Shown here one piece after another: positions 33,379-41,268 of a DNA stretch of 64,000 nucleotides. The translations under genes and the position numbers were made by a program. The notes under the pieces are model-generated. The model did not search any database. It was given only the letters and a program-made list of their open reading frames with translations, and was not told the DNA's origin. Each line of letters opens with the position of its first letter. Within the stretch, counting starts at the first letter, position 1. The stretch is from Streptomyces sp. NBC_00557 (GTDB lineage: Bacteria > Actinomycetota > Actinomycetes > Streptomycetales > Streptomycetaceae), in NCBI RefSeq assembly GCF_036345995.1, contig NZ_CP107796.1, forward strand, positions 1,488,001 to 1,552,000. The letters run 5' to 3'.

Positions 33379-35290
33379 ACGGCAGACGAAGACCTACACG
33401 CGGCTGACCCACCCGCTGGTCCGGGACGGTCGCGACGAACCCCTGAGGCGAGCGAGCTGGGACGAGGCGCTGGACCGGGCGGCCCGGGGCCTCGCGCGCA
33501 ACCGGGGCGCGTTCGGGATGTTCTCCTGCTCCCGCGCCACCAACGAGATGAACTACGTGGCGCAGAAGTTCGCCCGGGTCGTCATGGGCACCCACAACGT
33601 CGACTCCTGCAACCGCACCTGTCACGCGCCGAGCGTGGCGGGCCTGTCGGCGGTGTTCGGCTCCGGCGGCGGCACGTCGTCGTACGAGGAGATCGAGCAC
33701 ACCGACGTCATCGTGATGTGGGGGTCCAACGCCCGGTTCGCGCACCCGATCTTCTTCCAGCACGTGCTGAAGGGGATCAGGAACGGCGCCCGGATGTACG
33801 CGGTCGACCCGCGGCGCACCTCCACCGCCGAGTGGGCGGAGAGCTGGCTCGGGCTGAACGTCGGCACCGACATCCCGATGGCGCACGCGATCGGCCGCGA
33901 GATCATCCACGCGGGGCTGGTCAACGAGGTGTTCGTCGAGCGGGCGACCACCGGCTTCGAGGAGTACCGCGAACTGGTCGCGCCGTGGACGCTGTCGCTC
34001 ACCGAGAAGGTGACCGGCGTACCGGCCCGTGCCATACGGGAGCTGGCGCACGCGTACGCCCGCGCCGAGCGCGCGCAGTTGTGCTGGACGCTCGGCATCA
34101 CCGAGCACCACAACGGCACCGACAACGTGCGGGCGCTGATCAACCTGGCGCTGCTCACCGGCCACGTCGGCCGCTACGGCTCCGGGCTGCAGCCGCTGCG
34201 CGGGCAGAACAACGTGCAGGGCGGCGGCGACATGGGCGCCATCCCCAACCGGCTGCCCGGCTTCCAGGACATCCTCGATCCGGACGTGCGGCTGAAGTTC
34301 GAGTCGGCGTGGGACACGGTCATCGAGCCGCACCACGGGCTGAACCTGACCGAGATGTTCGAGGCGATGGAGGACGGCGGCGTGCGGGCCGTCTACTGCG
34401 TCGGGGAGAACCCGGCGCAGTCGGAGGCCGACAGCGAGCAGGCCGTACGGCGGCTGCGGGCGCTGGACTTCCTCGTCGTGCAGGACATCTTCCTGACGAA
34501 GACGGCCGAGCTGGCGGACGTGGTGCTGCCGGCGACCGCCGGGTGGGCGGAGACCGAGGGCACTACCACGAACAGCGAGCGCCGGGTACAGCGGGTGCGG
34601 CGGGCCGTCGCCCCGCCCGGCGAGGCCCGCGACGACATCGGCATCATCTGCGCGCTGGCGGCCCGGCTGGGCCACGACTGGAAGTACCCGGACGCCGAGG
34701 CGGTCTGGAACGAGCTGCGGTCGGTGTCCCCGGACCACTACGGGATGACGTACGAGCGGCTGGAGGAGCACCGGGGCATCCAGTGGCCCTGCCCGAGCAC
34801 CGACCGGCTGGAACCGACGTACCTGCACGGCCGGTTGTGGGAGGCGGACCCGGCACGGCGGGGCCGGCCCGCGCCGTTCGGGCTGGTGCAGCACGATCCG
34901 CCGGTGGACCTCACCGACGAGGAGTACCCGATCCGGCTGACCACCGGGCGGCGCCTGGACTCGTACAACACCGGTGTGCAGAGCGGGGGTTTCGCCTCCC
35001 CGCTGCGCCGCGGCGAGTACGTCGAGCTGTGCCCGGAGGACGCCGAGCACCTCGGCGTGGTGGTCGGCGAGGAGGTGCGGGTCGTCTCGCGGCGCGGGGC
35101 GGTGGTGGCGCCGGTGTGGATCGATCCCGCGCTGCGGCCCGGTCTGGCCTTCATGACCATGCACTTTCCCGACGAGGTGGACACCAACCGGCTGACGATC
35201 GAGGCGAACTGCCCGATCGCGGGGACGGCGGAGTTCAAGGCGTCGGCGATCCGCATCGAGAAGCTGCCCGCAGTGACCTACGTGAGGTGA
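33371..35290 (+). CDS. fdhA: Formate dehydrogenase molybdopterin subunit, lacking N-terminal Fe-S domain
   Basis: 639 residues from ATG 33371 (ATG 33344 adds nine). It contains the bis-MGD domains of formate dehydrogenase. The active-site segment is NVDSCNRTCHAPSVAGL, where Cys84 replaces the selenocysteine of E. coli FdhF and His85 is kept; later come PLRGQNNVQGGGDMG and the C-terminal ANCPIAGTAEFKASAIRIEK. The usual N-terminal [4Fe-4S] domain is absent: the protein begins at KTYTRLTHPLVRDG, where full-length enzymes are already past that domain. The missing part is on the protein encoded at 37110-37970. Cytoplasmic, with no Tat signal, feeding electrons to the NuoE/F-type subunit. Confidence 0.9.
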   Translation: MRKRQTKTYTRLTHPLVRDGRDEPLRRASWDEALDRAARGLARNRGAFGMFSCSRATNEMNYVAQKFARVVMGTHNVDSCNRTCHAPSVAGLSAVFGSGGGTSSYEEIEHTDVIVMWGSNARFAHPIFFQHVLKGIRNGARMYAVDPRRTSTAEWAESWLGLNVGTDIPMAHAIGREIIHAGLVNEVFVERATTGFEEYRELVAPWTLSLTEKVTGVPARAIRELAHAYARAERAQLCWTLGITEHHNGTDNVRALINLALLTGHVGRYGSGLQPLRGQNNVQGGGDMGAIPNRLPGFQDILDPDVRLKFESAWDTVIEPHHGLNLTEMFEAMEDGGVRAVYCVGENPAQSEADSEQAVRRLRALDFLVVQDIFLTKTAELADVVLPATAGWAETEGTTTNSERRVQRVRRAVAPPGEARDDIGIICALAARLGHDWKYPDAEAVWNELRSVSPDHYGMTYERLEEHRGIQWPCPSTDRLEPTYLHGRLWEADPARRGRPAPFGLVQHDPPVDLTDEEYPIRLTTGRRLDSYNTGVQSGGFASPLRRGEYVELCPEDAEHLGVVVGEEVRVVSRRGAVVAPVWIDPALRPGLAFMTMHFPDEVDTNRLTIEANCPIAGTAEFKASAIRIEKLPAVTYVR

Positions 35291-35295
35291 CCCGA

Positions 35296-37113
35296 GTGGA
35301 CCTGCACTTCGGCGACGGCAAGCCGACGGACGAGGAACGCGCCGCGGTGGACGCCCTGCTGGGCCCGCCGGAGTCCTCCTGGGAGGGCGCCGACCGCAGC
35401 GACGCGGACCTGAGGTGGGCGCGCGGCGGCCGGGCGGCCCGCGACCGGCGCGATCTGCTGCTGCCGGGGCTGCACGCCCTGAACGACCGGGTCGGCTGGA
35501 TCAGCGAGGGCGGCCTCGGCTATCTGTGCCGCCGGCTGACCGTGCCGCCGGCCGAGGCGTACGGGGTCGCCACCTTCTACGCCATGTTCTCCGTCAGGCC
35601 GCGCCCGGCGACCGTGCTGCACGTGTGCACCGACCTGGCCTGCACCGCCGCCGGGGCCGGTGATCTGTGCGCCGGTCTGGAGGAACGCGCGGGCAGCGGG
35701 GTGAGCGTCGAGCGCAGCCCCTGCCTGGGCCTGTGCGAGCGGGCTCCGGCCGCCCTCGCCGTCAGGGCGGGCGATCCGGTGCGTACGGCGGTGGCGGCGC
35801 CGGCGACCGTGGACGAGGCCGTACGGGCGGCGGACGCGCCGGACTCGGCGCCCGAGGAGCCGCCGGCCGTGCTGGCCGTGCCCCAGGCCGGTCAGGACGG
35901 CCTCCTCCTGCTCGGCCGCGTGGGCGTCGTCGACCCGGCCTCCCTGGACGACTACCGCGCGCACGGCGGGTACACGGCCCTGCGGCGGGCCTTCGAGCTG
36001 GGGCCCGCCGGGGTGATCCGCGAGGTCACCGACTCGGGCCTGGCCGGCCGGGGCGGGGCCGCGTTCCCCACCGGCCGCAAGTGGCAGGCCACGGCGTCCC
36101 GGCCCGACCACCCGCACTACCTCGTCTGCAACGCCGACGAATCCGAGCCCGGCACCTTCAAGGACCGCGTGCTCATGGAGGGCGATCCGTACGCGCTGGT
36201 CGAGGCGATGACCATCGCGGGGTACGCGACCGGCGCCCACAAGGGCTACCTGTACCTGCGGGGCGAGTACCCGCGCGCCCTGCGCCGCATGGAGCACGCG
36301 ATCGCGCAGGCACGCGCGCGTGGCCTGCTCGGGGACGACGTCCTCGGTCAGGGCTACGCCTTCGACATCGAGATCCGGCGGGGCGCGGGGGCGTACATCT
36401 GCGGGGAGGAGACGGCCCTGTTCAACTCCATCGAGGGCTACCGGGGCGAGCCGCGCTCCAAGCCGCCGTTCCCGGTGGAGAAGGGGCTGTTCGGCAGGCC
36501 GACGGCCGAGAACAACGTGGAGACGCTGGTCAACGTGCTGCCGATCCTGACGATGGGCGCCCCGGCGTACGCGGCGGTCGGCACGGAGCGCTCCACCGGG
36601 CCGAAGCTGTTCTGCGTCTCCGGGAGCGTCGAGCGGCCCGGCGTGTACGAGCTGCCGTTCGGGGCCACGCTCGGCGAACTGCTGCGGCTGGCCGGGGTGC
36701 GCCCTGGGCTGCGCGCGGTGCTGCTCGGCGGCGCCGCGGGCTCCTTCGTACGGCCCGACGAACTGGACGTCCCGCTGACCTTCGAGGGCACCAGAGAGGC
36801 GGGCGCCACGCTCGGATCCGGGGTGGTGATGGCCTTCGACGCCTCCGTGCCGCTGCCCCGGCTGCTGCTGAGGATCGCCGGGTTCTTCCGGGAGGAGTCC
36901 TGCGGGCAGTGCGTGCCGTGCCGGGTCGGGACCGTCCGGCAGGAGGAGGCGCTGCGCCGGATCGCCGAACGCACCGGGGCCGCGGCCGCCGACGACATCG
37001 CCCTGCTGCGGGAGGTCGGCCGGGCCATGCGGGACGCCTCGATCTGCGGTCTGGGGCAGACCGCGTGGAACGCCGTGGAATCCGTCATCGACCGTCTGGG
37101 GGCGTACACATGA
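35296..37113 (+). CDS. NuoE-NuoF fusion, NADH-linked diaphorase subunit of formate dehydrogenase
   Basis: 605 residues from GTG 35296 with AGGTGA 5 nt upstream; GTG 35287, overlapping the fdhA stop, is an alternative. Residues 1-160 are a NuoE-like thioredoxin-fold [2Fe-2S] domain (VCTDLACTAAGAGDLC, PCLGLCERAPAAL). Residues 185-600 are NuoF-like: FMN/NAD binding in GRGGAAFPTGRKW and CNADESEPGTFKDR, GAGAYICGEETAL, and the [4Fe-4S] motif ESCGQCVPCRVGT with the fourth Cys in ASICGLG. The fused arrangement corresponds to FdsG plus FdsB of soluble NAD-dependent formate dehydrogenases. It overlaps the next gene by ATGA. Confidence 0.9.
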   Translation: MDLHFGDGKPTDEERAAVDALLGPPESSWEGADRSDADLRWARGGRAARDRRDLLLPGLHALNDRVGWISEGGLGYLCRRLTVPPAEAYGVATFYAMFSVRPRPATVLHVCTDLACTAAGAGDLCAGLEERAGSGVSVERSPCLGLCERAPAALAVRAGDPVRTAVAAPATVDEAVRAADAPDSAPEEPPAVLAVPQAGQDGLLLLGRVGVVDPASLDDYRAHGGYTALRRAFELGPAGVIREVTDSGLAGRGGAAFPTGRKWQATASRPDHPHYLVCNADESEPGTFKDRVLMEGDPYALVEAMTIAGYATGAHKGYLYLRGEYPRALRRMEHAIAQARARGLLGDDVLGQGYAFDIEIRRGAGAYICGEETALFNSIEGYRGEPRSKPPFPVEKGLFGRPTAENNVETLVNVLPILTMGAPAYAAVGTERSTGPKLFCVSGSVERPGVYELPFGATLGELLRLAGVRPGLRAVLLGGAAGSFVRPDELDVPLTFEGTREAGATLGSGVVMAFDASVPLPRLLLRIAGFFREESCGQCVPCRVGTVRQEEALRRIAERTGAAAADDIALLREVGRAMRDASICGLGQTAWNAVESVIDRLGAYT

Positions 37114-37970
37114 CCGTCACACCGCTCGGCATCCCGCGCCGGATGCTGGAGTTCACCGTCGACGGCGCGCCGGTCCGGGCGCCGGAGGGCTCGACGATCC
37201 TGGACGCCTGCCGGGCAGCGGGCAAGGACATCCCGACGCTGTGCCAGGGCGACACGCTGCGACCCAAGAACGCCTGCCGGGTGTGCGTGGTGGAGGTCGA
37301 GGGCTCCCGGACGCTGGTGCCGGCCTGCTCACGCACGGCCGAGCCGGGGATGGTGGTGCGCACGGGCACCGAGCGCGCCCGGCACAGCCGGAAGATCGTC
37401 CTGGAGCTGCTCGCCTCCAGTGCCGACCTGTCGACCACACCGGGGGCGGCGGAGTGGATCAAGGAGTACGAGGCGAAGCCGGACCGGTTCGGCCCCGACG
37501 CGGCGCGCGTGAACGAGGAGCCGAGGATCGACAACGAGCTGTACGTGCGCGACTACGCCAAGTGCATCCTGTGCTACAAGTGCGTCGACGCCTGCGGCGA
37601 GCAGTGGCAGAACACCTTCGCGATCTCGGTGGCCGGACGCGGTTTCGACGCCCGGATCGCCGTCGAGCACGACGCCCCGCTGCCCGACTCGGCGTGCGTG
37701 TACTGCGGGAACTGCGTCGAGGTGTGCCCGACGGGGGCGCTGGCGCCGAAGACGGAGTACGACATGCGGGCGGCGGGCACCTGGGACGAGTCACGGCAGA
37801 CGGAGACGTCGACGGTGTGCGCGTACTGCGGAGTGGGCTGCACCCTCACGCTCCACGTGCAGGACAATGAGATCGTGAAGGTCACCTCGCCGCACGACAA
37901 TCCGGTGACCCACGGCAATCTCTGCATCAAGGGCCGTTTCGGCTACCAGCACGTACAGAACCGGGGCTGA
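37110..37970 (+). CDS. Fe-S subunit carrying the N-terminal half of formate dehydrogenase alpha
   Basis: 286 residues from ATG 37110. In order: a plant-type [2Fe-2S] domain (Cys45, 56, 59, 73), two [4Fe-4S] clusters ([11 protein letters not shown] at 152-162 and [11 protein letters not shown] at 196-206), and at the C-terminus the molybdopterin-enzyme [4Fe-4S] domain (CAYCGVGC at 237-244, Cys272 in [11 protein letters not shown]). In one-chain FdsA enzymes this is exactly the part that precedes the molybdopterin domain. The protein ends at HVQNRG, where the fdhA protein would continue. It should bridge electrons from the Mo centre to the NuoF part. fdhD follows 7 nt later. Confidence 0.9.
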   Translation: MTVTPLGIPRRMLEFTVDGAPVRAPEGSTILDACRAAGKDIPTLCQGDTLRPKNACRVCVVEVEGSRTLVPACSRTAEPGMVVRTGTERARHSRKIVLELLASSADLSTTPGAAEWIKEYEAKPDRFGPDAARVNEEPRIDNELYVRDYAKCILCYKCVDACGEQWQNTFAISVAGRGFDARIAVEHDAPLPDSACVYCGNCVEVCPTGALAPKTEYDMRAAGTWDESRQTETSTVCAYCGVGCTLTLHVQDNEIVKVTSPHDNPVTHGNLCIKGRFGYQHVQNRG

Positions 37971-37977
37971 TCAGGAC

Positions 37978-38826
37978 ATGGGACGAGTCACGGAACGACG
38001 CAAGGTCCTCCGTATCCGCGACGGGGCGCTCTCCTCCCGGCCGGACACGCTCGTCGCCGAGGAACCCCTGGAGATCCGGCTGAACGGAAAACCGCTCGCC
38101 GTCACCATGCGCACCCCCGGCGACGACTTCGCGCTGGCGGCCGGGTTCCTGGTGAGCGAGGGAGTCCTGGCCACCGCCGACGACGTGCGCAACATCGTGT
38201 ACTGCGCGGGGGCGACGGTGGACGGGTCCAACACCTACAACGTGGTCGACGTGACGACCGCGCCGGACGTGGCCCTGCCCGACTTCACCCTGGAGCGGAA
38301 CGTCTACACGTCCTCATCCTGCGGCCTGTGCGGCAAGGCCAGCCTGGACGCCGTCCGGACGACCGCGCGCTTCCCGATCGCCGACACTCCCCCGCTCCGG
38401 GTCACCCCGGAGCTGCTGGCAACCCTCCCCGGCCGGCTGCGGGCGGCCCAGCGGGTGTTCGACCGCACCGGCGGCCTGCACGCGGCGGCCCTGTTCGACG
38501 AGGACGGCGAGCTGCTGGACGTACGGGAGGACGTGGGCCGGCACAACGCGGTCGACAAACTGGTCGGGCGGGCCCTGCGCGACGGGCAGCTGCCGTTGTC
38601 GCGGGCGATCCTCCTGGTCTCCGGCCGGGCGTCGTTCGAGCTGGCGCAGAAGGCGGTGATGGCGGGCATCCCGGTGCTGGCGGCGGTGTCGGCGCCGTCG
38701 TCGCTGGCGGTGGACCTGGCCGCGGAGACGGGGCTGACCCTGGTGGGCTTCCTGCGGGGCAGCTCGATGAACGTGTACGCGGGCGAGGACCGCATCGCCC
38801 TGCGGGCGGCGGCCGCCCAGGGCTGA
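37978..38826 (+). CDS. fdhD: FdhD, sulfur carrier for formate dehydrogenase
   Basis: 282 residues from ATG 37978. The family delivers sulfur from cysteine desulfurase to the bis-MGD cofactor and is needed for formate dehydrogenase activity. Visible features are the CxxC pair in [10 protein letters not shown] (about 118-121), [33 protein letters not shown] and [20 protein letters not shown]. It is the last gene of the panE-like/fdhA/nuoEF/Fe-S operon, with a 7-nt gap upstream. A repeat and a very strong hairpin follow. Confidence 0.92.
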   Translation: MGRVTERRKVLRIRDGALSSRPDTLVAEEPLEIRLNGKPLAVTMRTPGDDFALAAGFLVSEGVLATADDVRNIVYCAGATVDGSNTYNVVDVTTAPDVALPDFTLERNVYTSSSCGLCGKASLDAVRTTARFPIADTPPLRVTPELLATLPGRLRAAQRVFDRTGGLHAAALFDEDGELLDVREDVGRHNAVDKLVGRALRDGQLPLSRAILLVSGRASFELAQKAVMAGIPVLAAVSAPSSLAVDLAAETGLTLVGFLRGSSMNVYAGEDRIALRAAAAQG

Positions 38827-38837
38827 CGCCTGTTTTT

Positions 38838-38983
38838 GGCTTCGTTCGCCTTCGGGGGCGCTTCAGCCGGCGCGGAGAGACCGAACGTGCTCAGCGCTTC
38901 GCGCCGCCTCTTTTCGGCTTCGTTCGCCTTCGGGGGCGCTTCAGCCGGTGTGGAGAGACCGAACGTGCTCAGCGCTTCGCGCC
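38838..38983. repeat. Two 68-bp direct repeats downstream of fdhD
   Basis: Copies at 38838-38905 and 38916-38983 are identical except for two bases (CCGGCGCGG versus CCGGTGTGG). Each starts GGCTTCGTTCGCC and ends AGCGCTTCGCGCC. The 10-nt spacer resembles the sequence before copy 1. The second copy contributes one arm of the hairpin at 38945-39010. The reading frames through it look like shadows. Confidence 0.85.
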
Positions 38984-39010
38984 TGCGCGCGTTCGGTCTC
39001 TCCACACCGG
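38945..39010. terminator. Perfect 21-bp hairpin between convergent genes
   Basis: The arm at 38945-38965, beginning CCGGTGTGGAGAG, is perfectly complementary to 38990-39010 across a 24-nt loop. It lies between convergent fdhD and the isochorismatase-like gene, so it is a probable bidirectional terminator or transcript-stabilising structure. Confidence 0.75.
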
Positions 39011-39110
39011 CGCGCCCCCTTCGGCTCTCTTCGCGGCCGGCGCGTAGGGACAGGCGGACTTGGTGGGCTCTTGCCGTGGGCGGGTCCGGGCCCGGTCGGG
39101 CTGGGCGCGG

Positions 39111-39632
39111 TCAGGTGAAGGCCACGTCGGACGACCTCGTCACCGTGCCCAGCCTGGGGAAGTCCAGCCGGACCGACGCCTCGTGCTCGGCGGCGGTGAA
39201 GGCGGCCATGGCGTCCTCGACGAAGACGAGGTCGTAGCCGAGGTCGGCGGCGGCCCGGGCGGTGGACTCGACGCCGAGGTTGGTGGCGACGCCGCCGAAC
39301 ACCAGGGTGGCGACGCCGCGTTCGCGCAGCCGCTCGTCCAGGCCGGTGCCCTGGAAGGCGCCGATGGTCCGCTTGACCACCTCCAGGTCGCCGGGCCGAG
39401 CCAGGCCGGGCACGAACCCGCTGCCGGGCGGCTGTTCGGCGACCGCGGGGCGTTCGACCCGGACGAGGACGACGGGCGCCCCGGCGGCACGGAAGACACC
39501 GGCCAACTCTTCGGCGGCGGACAGCACTTCGGTGCCTTTGCGGGGTTCCAGGGGCAGCGCGACGATGCGTTCCATCAGGTCGATCAGGACCAGGGCGGTG
39601 CGCTGCGGGTCGAGGAGGGGAGCTGCGGTCAT
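39111..39632 (-). CDS. Isochorismatase-like hydrolase
   Basis: 173 residues from ATG 39632. The fold starts TALVLIDLMERIVALPL with the catalytic Asp at 18; VVKRTIGAFQGTGLDERL supplies the Lys; VFGGVATNLGVESTARAAADLGYDLVFVEDAM is the nucleophile-loop region. That loop has Gly where cysteine hydrolases have Cys, so it is more likely a non-cysteine isochorismatase-type hydrolase than an amidase. The substrate is unknown. It lies 19 nt after marR on the same strand, so both are probably one transcript under MarR control. Confidence 0.8.
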   Translation of the reverse strand: MTAAPLLDPQRTALVLIDLMERIVALPLEPRKGTEVLSAAEELAGVFRAAGAPVVLVRVERPAVAEQPPGSGFVPGLARPGDLEVVKRTIGAFQGTGLDERLRERGVATLVFGGVATNLGVESTARAAADLGYDLVFVEDAMAAFTAAEHEASVRLDFPRLGTVTRSSDVAFT

Positions 39633-39651
39633 GACGGAACGTTAGCCGCCG

Positions 39652-40089
39652 TCAGCCGTCCGTGCCGGAAATCCGGATCAACAGCCCCATGAACTGATCG
39701 CGTTCGGCGGCCGACAGCGGGGCGAGCAGCTCGTCGTTGGCGGCGCGGGCGGCCTTCTCGCAGCGGGCGAGGAGACGGGCGCCGCCGTCGGTGAGGGTGA
39801 CGGCGTTCTTGCGCCGGTCGCGTGGGTCGGGGGCGCGCAGCACGTGGCCGGCGGACTGCAGGTCGTTGAGGACGCCGACCAGGTCCTTGGGGTCGAGGCC
39901 CACGCTGCGGCCGAGGTCGGCCTGGGCGACGGGCTGCAGGTCGCGGACGGCGGAGAGGACGACATGGTGCCACATCTTCTGCCCTTCGGCCGCGAGGGCG
40001 CCGGCGACCAGGGCGCGGCCGCGGGCGGCGGCGCGGCCGAGGAGCCAGCTGGGCAGGGAGCGGATCGCGGGCAGGGGTGCTTCGGCCAT
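39652..40089 (-). CDS. MarR-family regulator
   Basis: 145 residues from ATG 40089. The winged helix-turn-helix is at about 50-105: QPVAQADLGRSVGLDPKDLVGVLNDLQSAGHVLRAPDPRDRRKNAVTLT, including the typical D-x-R-D-R-R wing. Flanking helices would form the dimer interface. It is divergent from a quinone oxidoreductase-like gene, and the gap has three copies of an inverted repeat. The expected role is repression of both itself with the hydrolase and the oxidoreductase, relieved by a small aromatic or quinone-like ligand. Confidence 0.88.
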   Translation of the reverse strand: MAEAPLPAIRSLPSWLLGRAAARGRALVAGALAAEGQKMWHHVVLSAVRDLQPVAQADLGRSVGLDPKDLVGVLNDLQSAGHVLRAPDPRDRRKNAVTLTDGGARLLARCEKAARAANDELLAPLSAAERDQFMGLLIRISGTDG

Positions 40090-40111
40090 GCCGGGAGCCT
40101 AGCCGAGAAAA

Positions 40112-40178
40112 CGTTGGAGTCCCCAACGAAACTCCGCTACCGTTGGGGCTCCCAACGAATTCGTGGGGAGTCCCAACG
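40112..40178. promoter_or_regulatory. Three MarR-type operator dyads
   Basis: CGTTGGAGTCCCCAACG at 40112-40128, CGTTGGGGCTCCCAACG at 40141-40157 and CGTGGGGAGTCCCAACG at 40162-40178. The first two have perfect outer arms (CGTTGG/CCAACG); the third has a weaker left arm. Start-to-start spacings are 29 and 21 bp. They fill the gap between divergent marR and the oxidoreductase. Confidence 0.75.
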
Positions 40179-40216
40179 GTCGGAGGCCGGGCCTGTCCGG
40201 CGTGGAGGTGTGTGCG

Positions 40217-41134
40217 ATGCGTCGCGTCCGGTACGAGTCCGCCGGCGGCCCGCTGTTCCTGGAGCAGGTCCCCGTGCCCGAGCCCGGCCCCGGGGAGCTG
40301 CTGGTGCGCTGCGCGGCGGTCGGGGTCACCCTGCCCGTGGTCCGCAAGGTCACCGAGGCGGCCGAGCCGATCGCGCTCGGCGGAGAGATCGCCGGCGAGG
40401 TGGTGGCGGCCGGCGAGGGCGTCACCCGCTTCCGGGTGGGCGAGCGGGTGACCGGGCTGTGCTTCGGGCACGGGTACGCCGACTTCGCCCTGCTGCACGA
40501 GGCCATGGCCTCCCCGGTACCGGACGGCGCCGACGCCGTGGACGCGATCGCCCTGGTGCGCAGCGGCCTGGTGGCGTACGGGGTGCTGGAGGCGGCGCGG
40601 CCGGCACCGGGCGAGGCGGTCCTCGTGACGGCGGCGGCGAGCGGGATCGGCCACCTCGCCGTGCAGCTGGCGCGGGCGCGGGGCGCCGGACGGGTGGTGG
40701 GGGCCGTGTCGGATCCGGGGAAGGCGGAGTTCGTCCGCTCCCTCGGCGCGGACGACTGTATCCGGTATGGCGACGACAGTTGGGGGGATCCGGTCGACTG
40801 TGTCCTGGACGCCGTCGGCAGTGACCTGCTCACCCCCGCCCTCGCCGCCCTGGCTCCGCACGGCCGGCTCGTCGCCTACAGCTCGGGCGGCGGCACCGTA
40901 CGGGCGTACGACCTGCTGGTGGGCGCCAAGTCGGTGATCGGGTTCCAGATGGCCCTGATCGCCCGCGGCCGGCCCGACCTGTACGAGCAGTGGCGCCAGG
41001 AACTGTGGCGGTTGTTCGCCGAGGGCACCCTGAAGCCCGCCGTGCACGCCGAGTTCGCCCTGGAGGACGCGGCGAAGGCGCACGAGGCGATCGAGCGGCG
41101 GGCCAACCTGGGCAAGGTCGTGCTGCGCCCGTAG
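40217..41134 (+). CDS. Zinc-independent quinone oxidoreductase-like (MDR family)
   Basis: 305 residues from ATG 40217, with GGAGGTG 7 nt upstream. The medium-chain dehydrogenase/reductase pattern is clear: GELLVRCAAVGVTLPVVRKV, the NADPH-binding region LVTAAASGIGHLAVQLARARGAGRVVGAV, and the C-terminal HEAIERRANLGKVVLRP. The zinc ligands of alcohol dehydrogenases are missing, as in quinone oxidoreductases. It is likely cytosolic and NADPH-dependent. The MarR-type operators upstream suggest induction by an electrophile or quinone. Confidence 0.85.
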   Translation: MRRVRYESAGGPLFLEQVPVPEPGPGELLVRCAAVGVTLPVVRKVTEAAEPIALGGEIAGEVVAAGEGVTRFRVGERVTGLCFGHGYADFALLHEAMASPVPDGADAVDAIALVRSGLVAYGVLEAARPAPGEAVLVTAAASGIGHLAVQLARARGAGRVVGAVSDPGKAEFVRSLGADDCIRYGDDSWGDPVDCVLDAVGSDLLTPALAALAPHGRLVAYSSGGGTVRAYDLLVGAKSVIGFQMALIARGRPDLYEQWRQELWRLFAEGTLKPAVHAEFALEDAAKAHEAIERRANLGKVVLRP

Positions 41135-41268
41135 GGGCTGCGCGGGTTCTGTGCGCTGCACGCTTCTTGTGGGGCGCCACGGGCCCCAACTACCGTCGAC
41201 GGTGCGCACGTTGGACATGGGATGTCCGGATGACCAGATGTCCGGCCGACGAAGGGCCAGGTCCCGTC

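Noticed and set aside
39111..39632. Isochorismatase-like protein lacking the nucleophilic Cys, possibly dead
   Set aside because: True isochorismatases of this fold work without that Cys, so the Gly is not evidence of inactivation.
41230..41268. Earlier ATG (41230) for the sialidase
   Set aside because: It would put 13 non-hydrophobic residues before the signal peptide; ATG 41269 gives a normal signal peptide.
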